A model generated the notes under the pieces. That model saw nothing but the letters and a program-made list of their open reading frames with translations, ran no database searches and was not told the origin of the DNA. Both the position numbers and the translations under genes were made by a program. Shown here one piece after another: positions 51,901 to 59,517 of a stretch of 64,000 nucleotides of DNA; position 1 is the first letter of the stretch; each line of letters starts with the position of its first letter. The stretch is from the NCBI GenBank assembly GCA_964617875.1, contig CAZUAI010000025.1, positions 1-64,000 of the forward strand, read 5' to 3'. The DNA comes from CAZMVY01 sp964617875 (GTDB lineage Bacteria > Planctomycetota > Phycisphaerae > UBA1845 > PWPN01).

Positions 51901-52384
51901 GGCGGAGCGAATAGTCCTCGCCGCCGGTCAGCGTCAGCGTGACGATCGGCACGTCGTCGATCTCGACCGGCTTGACCACCCACCCCGCGACGCCCGGCGG
52001 GATGGCGTCCCGGTTCTGCTCGATCTTGTTGTAGAGCTTGACCAGGCTCCGCTCGCGGTCCTGGCCCACGTAGAACCGCACGGTTACGATGGCCAGGCCC
52101 GGCTTCGACATCGAGTAAACGTGCTCGACGCCGTCGATCTGGTACAGGAGCTTCTCGAGCGGCGTGCTGACGACCTGCTCGACCTCCGCAGCCGAATGGC
52201 CGGGGAATTGCACGAACACGTCGGCCAGCGGCACGACGATCTGCGGCTCCTCCTCGCGCGGCGTGATGAACAGCGCGACGCCCCCGACCACCAGCGACAG
52301 CACGATGAGAATGATCGACAGGTTCGAGCGGAGGAACTTGTTGACGATCGCGATCGTGATGTCGTGCTTCGGTTCAGTTGCCAT
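48986..52384 (-). CDS. RND efflux transporter, AcrB/HAE1 family
   Basis: A 1132-residue inner-membrane pump, longer than AcrB by about 80 residues. The first helix (LSIILIVLSLVVGGVALFITP) is followed by the porter domain beginning EEEPQIVVPLADVFVQFPG. TM4 carries the proton-relay acidic pair in GLLVDDPIVDVENIHRH, with EAVNEVRPPLITATLAVIISFLPM nearby. The second half repeats the layout and ends VKT-less in FVIPVTYWLLYANKPGHG. Extra residues sit in the second periplasmic loop around residue 900. It overlaps its adaptor gene by 11 bp. An outer-membrane channel is not adjacent; the NodT protein at 38866 could serve. Confidence 0.95.
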   Translation of the reverse strand: MATEPKHDITIAIVNKFLRSNLSIILIVLSLVVGGVALFITPREEEPQIVVPLADVFVQFPGHSAAEVEQVVSTPLEKLLYQIDGVEHVYSMSKPGLAIVTVRFYVGQDRERSLVKLYNKIEQNRDAIPPGVAGWVVKPVEIDDVPIVTLTLTGGEDYSLRRVAEELGERLARLPDISRVQITGGRPRQLLVHLSPEDMAGHNTSPAEVERAIRGANVSLPAGGFDRVDRQRMVDAGQALVHPDELGEIVVGVWQQQPVFLKSVARITDGPAEVVHYVRYGRGPAWYDARSGGVAVDPSAARAGAADSAPAVTIALAKKKGTNAVWMAASVIREADRLRAEVLPSGMELVVTRNYGQTADDKVNELVEALAVAIVIVIILLAFGLGVRQALVVALAVPIVFGLTLAVNLLAGYTINRVTLFALILALGLLVDDPIVDVENIHRHFRLHRRATEGIVLEAVNEVRPPLITATLAVIISFLPMMFITGMMGPYMRPMALNVPVTMVMSMVVSFTITPWLAYHVLKGEYRAPSLETDTTDPHDMTAVKQSVLYRIFYPLMAPLLKSRVAAWSFLGIMLLATAGSALLAWTRHVPLKMLPFDNKNELLFVLDFDRGTTLERADAGVRQFEAFLRTVPEVRDFQSYVGTASPIDFNGLVRHYYLRKGPNVAEIRINLASKKHRAQQSHALALRLRPELAKIAAACGVRLKVVELPPGPPVIATVTAEVFGGPSRSYDEIMRAAQTVQARLGREPGVVDLDSTIEARQTKYVFVVDRTKASLNGVTNEDVAEALTAALEGRAVGTLRAPRERQPLEIVLRVPEADRSSRPDLSRIYVKGGTGGLVAIGELGTWHEQAEDQTIYHKDLRPVVYVFAEAAGRPPADIIVDMEADRVSADPAPGGDAQRRSVGDGWVSTAPGRPAEGRTFFRAGSDIPWWLPDGYTLRFSGEGEWQITLDVFRDLGLAFAAALVGIYILLVNQTGSFTLPLVVMLAIPLTIVGIMPGFWLLNVLTAGTVGGFANPVFFTATAMIGMIALAGIVTRDSIILVDFIHLSLARGRSLFDAIMESRVVRLRPILLTAATAMLAAIPITLDPIFSGLAWSLIFGLLASTVFTLFVIPVTYWLLYANKPGHGLPAGA

Positions 52385-53480
52385 GACTGCTCGGGCGTGT
52401 CTGTGGGGAACCGACCGGCAAAGCCACCTTCTCGCCGACGGCCAGGCCGGCGAGGACCTCCACGTTCTCGTCGAACGACCGGCCGAGCCGCACCAGGCGG
52501 CGCTGGATCGTCCGGCCGTCCGTGACGTCCACGAGATCGAGCTGGCCGACCTGTGTGACGGCGGCCCGGGGGATGTAGACGACCTCCTGCGGATCCAGGG
52601 GGATTTTGATCCGCCCGAACATGCCGGGGTAGACGCCCGGCGGGCAGGGGCCGCTGACCTTCACCTCGAACGAACGGCTTGCCGCCTGGGCCTGCGGGAC
52701 GATCTCCTCGACGCGGCCCTCGCATTCCTTGCCCATCGCCTCCAGCCGGACGGTGATCCAGTCGCCCACCTTGAGCCGCTGCGCCAGCGACTCCCGGACG
52801 ACCGCCACCAGCTGCATCCGCGTGTGGTCGTAGAGCGTGACCAGCGGCTGACCCGGCGTGACCGTATCGCCGACGTCCACCTTCTTGTCCACGATGCGGC
52901 CGGCGACCGGCGCCAGGATCTTCGCATAGCTCAGGCGGGTCTGTGCCTCGTTCAACGCCTGCTCGGCGCGGCGCTTGTCGGCCTCGGCGCCTCGCAGGGT
53001 GTTCGTGACGCGGCTCAGCTCCAGTTCCGACGCCGCCTGCTGCGTCGTGAGCTTCTGGATGCGGTCCGACTCGGTGCGGGCCTGGTCGAGGACGGCCGAG
53101 GCCGCCGCCACCACGGCGGTCGCCTGCTCGACCTGGGCACGCAGGTCGGCGTCATCCAATTCAATAAGGACCTGGTCCTTCTCGACGAGCTGGCCCGCCC
53201 GGAAACTGACGGCCACGACCTTGGCCAGCAGGCGCGAGCCCAGCGTCGTCTCGTGAACGGCCCGTGTCGTGCCGACCGCCCACTCGGCAAACGGCTGTTG
53301 CACCGACCGAACCTCGACCACGGGCCGATCGCCCGGCACGGCCGCCGGCGCGGCGATCGCCTGCCCGGGGGCGATCTTGTGGTGAAACGCCCCGCCAAGC
53401 CAGAGCAGCATCAGCACGATGACGGCAATCGCCCCCGTCGTGGCCAGGACCCATCGAACGATTGGTTGCCAGCGTTTCAT
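52374..53480 (-). CDS. RND efflux periplasmic adaptor (HlyD/AcrA type)
   Basis: A 368-residue membrane-fusion protein with one N-terminal helix (VLATTGAIAVIVLMLLWLGG). Lipoyl halves are at LGSRLLAKVVAVSFRAGQLVEKDQVLIELDDADL and ILAPVAGRIVDKKVDVGDTV, flanking a coiled-coil hairpin of about 85 residues. A beta-barrel domain and a C-terminal GEKVALPVG strand follow. The ATG at 53480 is chosen because the region before it shows no homology. It is the first gene of a two-gene pump operon; the pump starts before this gene ends. Confidence 0.92.
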   Translation of the reverse strand: MKRWQPIVRWVLATTGAIAVIVLMLLWLGGAFHHKIAPGQAIAAPAAVPGDRPVVEVRSVQQPFAEWAVGTTRAVHETTLGSRLLAKVVAVSFRAGQLVEKDQVLIELDDADLRAQVEQATAVVAAASAVLDQARTESDRIQKLTTQQAASELELSRVTNTLRGAEADKRRAEQALNEAQTRLSYAKILAPVAGRIVDKKVDVGDTVTPGQPLVTLYDHTRMQLVAVVRESLAQRLKVGDWITVRLEAMGKECEGRVEEIVPQAQAASRSFEVKVSGPCPPGVYPGMFGRIKIPLDPQEVVYIPRAAVTQVGQLDLVDVTDGRTIQRRLVRLGRSFDENVEVLAGLAVGEKVALPVGSPQTRPSSHGN

Positions 53481-53607
53481 GGGCTTCGACTCGTCACATC
53501 GCATGGACCGCAGACCCGATTGAACGCACCGCATCGCCGATGATAGAAAGACACAGCCAGCCGTCAATACGCGACAAGTACCGCCATCGGTATGGCTGCC
53601 CGGCCGC

Positions 53608-54132
53608 TCAAAGCTTTCTCGGTATCGAGCAGGAGCCGGACGAGCAGCAGCAGCAGGGGGCGTTGCCCGTGAGCAGGAGGGCCAGCCAGATCCCGGCCGC
53701 CGCAAACGCGAAGCCGGGATGCACGGTAATCGCCAGGAGGAGAGCGGCCGCCGCCCCCAGAAGCCCGGCCGTGCGAAGCCATCGGCCCGGGCCGGCGCCG
53801 TCCGCACCCTCCACCGGCAGTCCCGCCCGCTTCCACGCCGCTGTCCCGCCTTCCACACGAACCACGTTGTCCAGACCCTCCTGCGTCAGGCGGGCACACG
53901 CGGCGAGCGATCGGCTGTCGCTCTGGCAGATCACATATACGGGGCGATCCGGGGAGCCGGTGCGACCGGCCAGGACGGCGTCCCGGTTGAGCGTGTCCAA
54001 GGGCACCAGACGGGCCCCCACGGCGTGCATCTTCTCGAACTCGCCGGGGGAACGGACGTCGATAAGATCCACCGGTTCACCGGTACGGATCCGTTCATAC
54101 AACGCGTCAGGGCTGATGCTGCTGTGGGTCAT
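53608..54132 (-). CDS. Rhodanese-domain protein with membrane helices and cysteine cluster
   Basis: A 174-residue protein. The rhodanese domain covers residues 5-105, with LIDVRSPGEFEKMH and active-site loop CQSDSR (Cys69 to Arg74). Two membrane helices follow (about residues 118-155), like the YgaP-type C-terminal unit. The last 19 residues contain CCCC, SSGS and a further Cys (160-168), an unusual cysteine cluster just past the helices that could bind metal or carry persulfide. It overlaps the upstream DUF2892 gene by four bases. Related proteins move sulfane sulfur at the membrane. Confidence 0.85.
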   Translation of the reverse strand: MTHSSISPDALYERIRTGEPVDLIDVRSPGEFEKMHAVGARLVPLDTLNRDAVLAGRTGSPDRPVYVICQSDSRSLAACARLTQEGLDNVVRVEGGTAAWKRAGLPVEGADGAGPGRWLRTAGLLGAAAALLLAITVHPGFAFAAAGIWLALLLTGNAPCCCCSSGSCSIPRKL

Positions 54133-54362
54133 GACCGCGGATCCTCCTGTGCGGCGCAGCAAACGGCCTGGCCTTCGTGGCGCAGGCCGAGCCGCTGCAG
54201 GAACCACATCATGGGGCACCATCCGGTAAACCCCGATTGCAGAAGGTTCACACCCACGAAGGCCGTGAACAGGAGCCACCACGGACTGACGTAGAAGCCA
54301 AGCCCGACGCTCGCCAGAATGAATGCCCCGGCGATGGATCGCAGTGCGTTTTCGATCACCAT
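54129..54362 (-). CDS. DUF2892 small membrane protein
   Basis: A 77-residue protein with two hydrophobic helices (IAGAFILASVGLGFYVSP and LLFTAFVGVNLLQSGFTG) and a GWCPMMWFL motif, the hallmark of DUF2892. The C-terminal tail has the cysteine pair VCC. GGAGG sits six bases upstream of the ATG at 54362, which fixes the start against a longer frame to 54389. It is translationally coupled (ATGA) to the rhodanese gene. DUF2892 domains usually follow rhodanese domains in one chain; here they are on two proteins. Confidence 0.85.
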   Translation of the reverse strand: MVIENALRSIAGAFILASVGLGFYVSPWWLLFTAFVGVNLLQSGFTGWCPMMWFLQRLGLRHEGQAVCCAAQEDPRS

Positions 54363-54451
54363 CTCGAACCTCCAATCTTGTTTCCACAAGGTTTGATCCG
54401 CGTGGGCGTGATGGGTTACAAGGGACCGACGTTATAATGCCGCAGGACCTC

Positions 54452-55099
54452 ATGAGCGAACCCGCCGTCATGCCGTCAGCCCCGGATCCCGACGCCGAAT
54501 ACGTGCGCCGCGCCCGCGAGGGAAGCTACGAGGCGTTCGAGCGGCTTGTCGGGCGCCACGAACGATCGATCTATACGCTGGCCCTCCGGATCGTTCGCCG
54601 TCCCGAAGATGCCGAAGACGTGGTCCAGCAGACGTTTCTCACCCTGCTGGAGCACCTGAACGAATTCGAAGGCCGATCGCAGTTGCGCACGTGGATCGTC
54701 CGCGTCGCGACGAACCACGCGTTGAAGATTCTGCGGAAACGCCGCGGGCTGCCCACGGTGTCGATGGAATCCGTCGGCCCCGACGAGGAGGCGGCCCTGC
54801 CCCGTCCCCGGTTTATCGCCCCCTGGCGCAGCGAGCCCGAGCAGGCCGCCACGGCTCACGAGACGCAGCAATTGCTGTCCGACGCGCTGAATCAGCTCGA
54901 CGAGAAATACAGACTGGTTTTTCTCTTGCGCGACGTCGAGGGGCTGTCCACCGAGGATGCGGCCGAGGTGTTGGGAATCACTGTGGCCAATGCGAAGGTG
55001 CGCCTGCTGCGGGCCCGCCTCATGCTGCGGGAACGGCTCACGCTGGCCCTGGGCGATCCGGAGCGGGCGGTTACCGGGGGCCACGATCATCCGGATTGA
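54452..55099 (+). CDS. ECF-family RNA polymerase sigma factor
   Basis: A 215-residue sigma factor. Region 2 is at about residues 15-90 (EAFERLVGRHERSIYTLALRIV, DAEDVVQQTFLTLL, WIVRVATNHALKILRKRR), then a linker with acidic and proline residues, then region 4 at about residues 140-195 (LDEKYRLVFLLRDVEGLSTEDAAEVLGIT). The ATG at 54452 has AGGA five bases before it; the in-frame ATG at 54437 lies within a TATAAT-like sequence. It is divergent from the DUF2892/rhodanese operon by 89 bp and 44 bp ahead of a zinc anti-sigma factor. Sulfur or redox stress is a possible input. Confidence 0.92.
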   Translation: MSEPAVMPSAPDPDAEYVRRAREGSYEAFERLVGRHERSIYTLALRIVRRPEDAEDVVQQTFLTLLEHLNEFEGRSQLRTWIVRVATNHALKILRKRRGLPTVSMESVGPDEEAALPRPRFIAPWRSEPEQAATAHETQQLLSDALNQLDEKYRLVFLLRDVEGLSTEDAAEVLGITVANAKVRLLRARLMLRERLTLALGDPERAVTGGHDHPD

Positions 55100-55143
55100 T
55101 GTAACGCAAGGGCCCTCTCGCGGATCGGATAGATGGGAACACC

Positions 55144-55404
55144 ATGAAGTGCGACGAGTTGCTCAAAGCGATGAACGAGTACGTGGACGGCCGGCTCGAC
55201 CCGTCCGTCTGCCGGGAGTTCGAACAGCATCTCGCGGACTGCAACCCGTGCCAGGTGGTGGTGGACAACATCCGCAAGACGATCACGTTGTATCGGGCCG
55301 GCCGGCCGTACGAGATGCCCGTCGGTTTCCAGGCCCGCCTGCGGCAAACCCTCGAGCAACGGTGGAAGGCGTGCCACGGCGGCGAGCGGCCCGGCACGCC
55401 CTGA
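55144..55404 (+). CDS. Zinc-finger anti-sigma factor (zf-HC2)
   Basis: An 86-residue soluble protein. The fold is that of the zinc-binding anti-sigma domain: Cys3, then His29, Cys33 and Cys36 (HLADCNPC, HxxxCxxC). Anti-sigma proteins of this type release the sigma factor when the thiols are oxidised or zinc is lost. It lacks a membrane helix, so it should be cytoplasmic. It follows the ECF sigma factor at 54452 by 44 bp. A C-terminal arginine-rich helix (PVGFQARLRQTLEQRWKAC) carries one further cysteine. Confidence 0.85.
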   Translation: MKCDELLKAMNEYVDGRLDPSVCREFEQHLADCNPCQVVVDNIRKTITLYRAGRPYEMPVGFQARLRQTLEQRWKACHGGERPGTP

Positions 55405-55444
55405 CCCAGGGGATGGCCGACTCGACGGCCGGGGGACGCCCCCG

Positions 55445-56731
55445 TCACGTATCCGCCTTCCTGATGTAGATCGGGTTGGTAATCACCCACGGCCAGCGTT
55501 CGTCCGCCAGCATCACGAAGGCCTCGAAGCGGTAGATGCCGGGGGTGACGTCATCAACCGTATGCGATGCCCCGACGGCCTTGCCCGCCGTGCGGCCGTC
55601 GCGCACGACACGGATCGTCGCCTCGGCCGGCAGGACGCACCGCAGCTTCAGCCCGGGCCGCCACGCCACCCGGTCGCCGACGGTGCCGACCGGCCGGCCG
55701 TCTGCCTCGACCCAGAACCCGAATGACGGCAGCGGTGCGAGGTTCTCGAAGCCGAGGATCGCCCGACCGCTCCGCAGGGCGTGGCGAATGCTCTTCTCGT
55801 TGATCTCGCCCATCTGCAGGAACGTTCCGACATGCCGCATGCTGATCTCGTACGGGTCCAACTGCACGTCGGTCAGCGTCACCGGCTCGCCCGGCGTGCC
55901 CTTCTGCCCGAAAGCCGCCATCAGCATCGCCGCCCGCAGTCCTTCGCCCTTCCAGGCTCGCTTGCCGTCCATGTCGAGGGCCTCAACGGTCCCGTCCGGC
56001 AGCGCCTTCAGCGTCACCCGCACGTTCTGGTGGCTGTCGTTCGCGGCGATCCCCGCGAAGGGCGCCTCGAGCGTCAGACGATCGAAGCGCTGCAGGAACG
56101 CCGCCGGGTAGTCGAAGAACGATTCGAACGCCGCCACAGGGTGCGCCTTGACGGCCGGCAGGTTCAGGATCATCGCGGCGAAGAGCGCCTTGAACGGCTC
56201 ATCGCTTGCATCGACGTGCGTATTGTAGATTTCGATGCCGTCGAACTTCGTGCGGTCGAACTCCGGCACCTCCTCCGGGTGGCAGACAAACCGCAGGTCG
56301 GCCTCGCCCTCGCGGCCCGGCCAGTACAGCGTGTTGTTGCTCTCGGTCCCGGCGAGGAAGTACACGCCGTCCTGCCAGCCCTTGACGTTCTCCGCGATGA
56401 CATCGGCGTCCTTCTTCGGGTGCTCGCTGAAGCCGACGATTCTCGTGCCCGTCGCCCTGGCGGCGGCGACGATCTCGGCGATCGTACCGCGGCTGTCGTG
56501 CGACAGGCGGCTGTGCATGTGAAACGTGCCGCGGACGAACGGGTACGGCACATCGACCTTCTTCACGCGTGCCGCCAGCGCCGCCCGGTCTTCGTCAAAC
56601 CGTGCGAGCCGCAGCGGCAGGAGCCGGTCGAGGATCGGCGTCCGCGCCGGGTGGCTGGCCGGTTCGGCGGCAACGACGGACAGCGGGAGGCCCGCGATCG
56701 CGAACAGGCATGGAACAGCAACGCGATTCAT
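55445..56731 (-). CDS. Exported PHP-domain protein
   Basis: A 428-residue protein with a signal peptide (cleavage after VVAA near residue 22). The PHP metallophosphoesterase-like domain has the metal ligands HMHSRLSHDSRGT (residues 71-83), GFSEHPKKDADV and VCHPEEVPEF, then KAHPVAAF and ANDSHQNVR. A beta-rich C-terminal domain follows. In planctomycetes such proteins sit in sugar or sulfated-glycan loci. The ATG overlaps the upstream gene stop by four bases, and CGGAAA-type spacing after GGAG supports this start. The hydrolysed substrate is not known. Confidence 0.87.
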   Translation of the reverse strand: MNRVAVPCLFAIAGLPLSVVAAEPASHPARTPILDRLLPLRLARFDEDRAALAARVKKVDVPYPFVRGTFHMHSRLSHDSRGTIAEIVAAARATGTRIVGFSEHPKKDADVIAENVKGWQDGVYFLAGTESNNTLYWPGREGEADLRFVCHPEEVPEFDRTKFDGIEIYNTHVDASDEPFKALFAAMILNLPAVKAHPVAAFESFFDYPAAFLQRFDRLTLEAPFAGIAANDSHQNVRVTLKALPDGTVEALDMDGKRAWKGEGLRAAMLMAAFGQKGTPGEPVTLTDVQLDPYEISMRHVGTFLQMGEINEKSIRHALRSGRAILGFENLAPLPSFGFWVEADGRPVGTVGDRVAWRPGLKLRCVLPAEATIRVVRDGRTAGKAVGASHTVDDVTPGIYRFEAFVMLADERWPWVITNPIYIRKADT

Positions 56732-57969
56732 TTTCCGCTCCTCCAGGTTGCGGGGACGTGGGCGATCACGACGTCCATGTTGCCCCTTCGCGTGCTCGCG
56801 AACACCACGCGGTCCGAGGACGGCGCCCAGCCGGGGTGCGGGTGCGACTGTTCGCCCAGCTTCCGATGCCCCGCCGTCAACAGCCGCTCTTCGGTCGTGT
56901 CGCCGTCGAAGAGCACGATGTCGCCGTAGAAGTTGTCCGCGACGGCCCACCGCCCGTCCGGCGAGCCGGCGGCGTGCCACCAGGCCCGCTTCTTGATTTC
57001 GTCGGGGTTGCCGCCGGGCCACCAGCTCCCGGCGCCGATAATGCTCACGCGCCCCGTTTTCATGTCGAACACCTTCAGGTGCGATTCCTCCGGCACGTGA
57101 TGGCCGCCGCAGAAGGTGATGCGGTCCTCGGTCCACCAGCACTCGTGCGTGACCAGCTCGCCCGGCTTCTGCGGGTAGATCGGCCGCGGCGGCCGGCCCG
57201 ACATGTCCACCAGCCACGTGCGGTAGTGCGGGTCGCCCGCCGGCGCCGTGGTCGGCATGCGATCGCCGCCGGGATAGGCCCGCGCGAACAGGAGCAGGTC
57301 GGGGCGGCTCCAGCTGAACTGCAGGTGGTAGTTCCGGAAGCCGACGCTCGCAACGTGGATGAGCTTGCCCGTCTCGATCTCAACGGCGGCGATGCCGTAC
57401 GTCCCCGGCTTGCCGGAATCCTGGTACGAGAACGCGAGCAGCCGCCCCTCGGAGTTCTCCGTCAACGCCGATGTGATGCCGGTGTTCTTCGGCAGGTCGG
57501 CGATCTTCCGACGGCGGATGTTCACGCCAGGCTCGACGTCCCCGGCCGCCCGGACGGCCCAGGCGACGATCGTGCGGTCCTGCACGCCGTAGATGAGGTT
57601 GCCCTTGCGCGAGCATGTGAGCGAGCCGAGGGGGGCATCACCCTCGCGGCCCAGGCGAACGAGGTGACCCGTCGCTTCCAGGTAGCCGAAGGGCTCCGAA
57701 CGGCCCGTGCGGTCGCTGAGAAAAACGAGCATCGACCCGTCCGCCAGCCACGACCGCTCGTGGAAGTAGAGGTTGCAGTCCGTGCCGGGGTGCCGTGTCA
57801 CGAAGACGATCTTCGCGCCCGAATGGGGGTCGATCTCGATTTCGCGCTCCGACGGGAGGATCGGACAGCTCCAGTGATCGGTCCCGGTCTCGGCCAGGGC
57901 CTGCCGGCACGGCATCACCATGAGCAAGAGCAGGATGACAACGGACGGAGGCCGGCGAATGCAGGGCAT
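56728..57969 (-). CDS. Exported beta-propeller protein resembling oligogalacturonate lyase (PL22)
   Basis: A 413-residue protein with a signal peptide (cleavage after AMPCRQALA-type site near residue 26). Seven-bladed-propeller features are VTRHPGTDCNLYFHERSW, DGSMLVFLSDRTG and repeated W/D blades. A late QSHPHPGWAPSSDRVVFAS segment, with Gln and two His, and an earlier HECWWTEDRI resemble the metal site of PL22 oligogalacturonate lyases. Activity on pectin-like oligomers is possible but unproven. GAGGAG lies seven bases before the ATG at 57969. It is coupled to the PHP gene (ATGA). Confidence 0.75.
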   Translation of the reverse strand: MPCIRRPPSVVILLLLMVMPCRQALAETGTDHWSCPILPSEREIEIDPHSGAKIVFVTRHPGTDCNLYFHERSWLADGSMLVFLSDRTGRSEPFGYLEATGHLVRLGREGDAPLGSLTCSRKGNLIYGVQDRTIVAWAVRAAGDVEPGVNIRRRKIADLPKNTGITSALTENSEGRLLAFSYQDSGKPGTYGIAAVEIETGKLIHVASVGFRNYHLQFSWSRPDLLLFARAYPGGDRMPTTAPAGDPHYRTWLVDMSGRPPRPIYPQKPGELVTHECWWTEDRITFCGGHHVPEESHLKVFDMKTGRVSIIGAGSWWPGGNPDEIKKRAWWHAAGSPDGRWAVADNFYGDIVLFDGDTTEERLLTAGHRKLGEQSHPHPGWAPSSDRVVFASTRRGNMDVVIAHVPATWRSGK

Positions 57970-58368
57970 GAAGACACTCCTCACAGCCGTGGACGCCCCT
58001 CGCGGGGGATCTTATAATCAGCGCGGGCGTTTTGCCATAGGGTTGCACCAGGCGACGGCGGATTCGGCCTCGGGCCTGTTGGCGGACGATCCGGGCATTC
58101 ACGCCGGCTTGCGCGGCGTTTGGATTCCGCCGGCGAACGCGTGTCAGCGCTCGAAGAGTCCTCGTGCCGGCCAAGGGACGCGTCAATGCCCGACCTCGAC
58201 GACGAGGACGTTCCGGACGGCGTCCGTTCGCCCATACGGCCATGCACCCGCGAGGTCCCCGGCACTTGACACCGCCACGTGCCCGCATAAGCTCAACACC
58301 AAGAGGATGCCCCGGGTCCCAAATCGGCAAGGAGACTCGGAAGCGTTGCTCATCGCTGGGAGAATCGC
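57970..58368. other. 399-bp divergent intergenic region
   Basis: This separates the leftward propeller/PHP operon from the rightward hydrolase-like gene. It holds a promoter-like element at 57990-58018 and no gene I can support. Confidence 0.45.
57990..58018 (+). promoter_or_regulatory. Candidate sigma-70-like promoter
   Basis: TGGACG (57990-57995) and a perfect TATAAT (58013-58018) are exactly 17 bases apart; the -35 matches four of six bases. It would drive the hydrolase-like gene at 58369 with a leader of about 340 bases. On the other strand the same place reads TATAAG, so it may serve both directions. Confidence 0.4.
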
Positions 58369-59412
58369 ATGCAATTCCGTCGTGGCGCGTCTGCAGGCCG
58401 GTTCGTCGCTGCGGCTGCGTTGGCGTCCGCCGCCGTGTGCCTCGGAGCAGCGCCGACCTCGAAGCCGTCGGCCGCACAGCGAGTGACCTTCGATACCGAA
58501 GACGGCGTGCTGATCGTCGGCGATTACTGCGCGCCGACCGCCAAGGCCGGCGAGCGGGCGCCGATCGCGATCCTGCTGCCGATGGAGACGTCCGACCGCT
58601 CCGCGTGGGGACCGCTGGTTGCGCCGCTGCGGGCGGCCGGCTTCGCCGTGCTGGCGATCGACCTCCGCGGCATCGGCGAGAGCGTCGAGCCGAAGGGCCT
58701 TCGCCTGCGGGAGAAACTCGAGAAGCGCGACAGCAAGCTCTTCCGGGCGATGCACAAGGACGTGGCCGCGGCATACGGGTGGCTGGCGAAGCAGGGCAAC
58801 CTCGACGCGGCGAGGTTCGTTCTGGTGGGCGCCGGGCTTGGAGCGAGCGTGGCGATGGACTACGCCTCGCGCGACAGATCGGTGGACGCGATCGTGTGCC
58901 TCTCGCCGGCGACCGGTTACGGCGGGCTCGACTCGGCGGCGCACATCGCCCGATGCCAGCCGCGGGCCGTTCTGCTCGTCGCCGCCAGGGCCGAGAGCGA
59001 TGCCGCAAGCCTGTTCCAGCGCGCGGCTCCGAAGGCGACGCTCCGCATCGTCGATGAGCCGGAGGGGAACGCCGGCGCGGCCGCCGCGCACGGCATCGAT
59101 CTGCTCGGCAAGGCCAGGGATCTGGAACGTACAATTGTCGGTTTCCTCGGACAGGCAGCCGGCCGGCCCGGCGGCGAACCCGTCGTCGCGACACTTGACG
59201 GCGAGGTGTACCACGCGCCCGGCACGAGCATGGCCCAGCGGATCAAGGACGAGAACCGCCGATGGTTCAGCTCCGCCGAAGAGGCCGAGTCCCGCGGTCT
59301 CCGCCCGGTGAAGAAACGCGGCTCCCGAGGCGGCGGCGAGGCGCAGCAGGCGAGCCCGAAACCGCCGAATTCCCCCGCACCCCGAGGAAACGCGAAGTGG
59401 CCCAAACGGTAG
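58369..59412 (+). CDS. Exported alpha/beta-hydrolase-fold protein lacking the nucleophile
   Basis: A 347-residue protein with a signal peptide (cleavage near residue 27). The fold shows ILLPMETSDRSAWGPLVAPL, AIDLRGIGESVE and LVGAGLGASVAMDYA. In that last motif the nucleophile elbow is GAGLG, so the catalytic serine of GxSxG is missing and classical hydrolase activity is unlikely. The C-terminal tail has a VYHAPGTSMAQRI ... FSSAEEAESRGLRP segment resembling the short zinc-binding repeats found in Ada-like tails, but without their cysteines. GGAG lies six bases before the ATG. It may be a binding protein. Confidence 0.75.
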   Translation: MQFRRGASAGRFVAAAALASAAVCLGAAPTSKPSAAQRVTFDTEDGVLIVGDYCAPTAKAGERAPIAILLPMETSDRSAWGPLVAPLRAAGFAVLAIDLRGIGESVEPKGLRLREKLEKRDSKLFRAMHKDVAAAYGWLAKQGNLDAARFVLVGAGLGASVAMDYASRDRSVDAIVCLSPATGYGGLDSAAHIARCQPRAVLLVAARAESDAASLFQRAAPKATLRIVDEPEGNAGAAAAHGIDLLGKARDLERTIVGFLGQAAGRPGGEPVVATLDGEVYHAPGTSMAQRIKDENRRWFSSAEEAESRGLRPVKKRGSRGGGEAQQASPKPPNSPAPRGNAKWPKR

Positions 59413-59517
59413 TCGCGACCGCGAACTGCCGGTCCGTGGCAGGAAGGAACCAGGCGAATGTGTTATGCGTGGCAGAGCAGCCGATCGAACAAGGGTCTCA
59501 TTCGTGCGAGGTGGCAC

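Noticed and set aside
49007..52525. A 1172-codon rightward open frame opposite the RND pump
   Set aside because: It is antisense to a complete RND transporter with all motifs. Its translation is dominated by Arg, Asp, His and Gln, the typical shadow of GC-rich codons.
54433..54438. TATAAT as promoter of the sigma factor at 54452
   Set aside because: It is a perfect -10, but it lies only 14 bases before the chosen ATG and no -35 box is found at a suitable distance.
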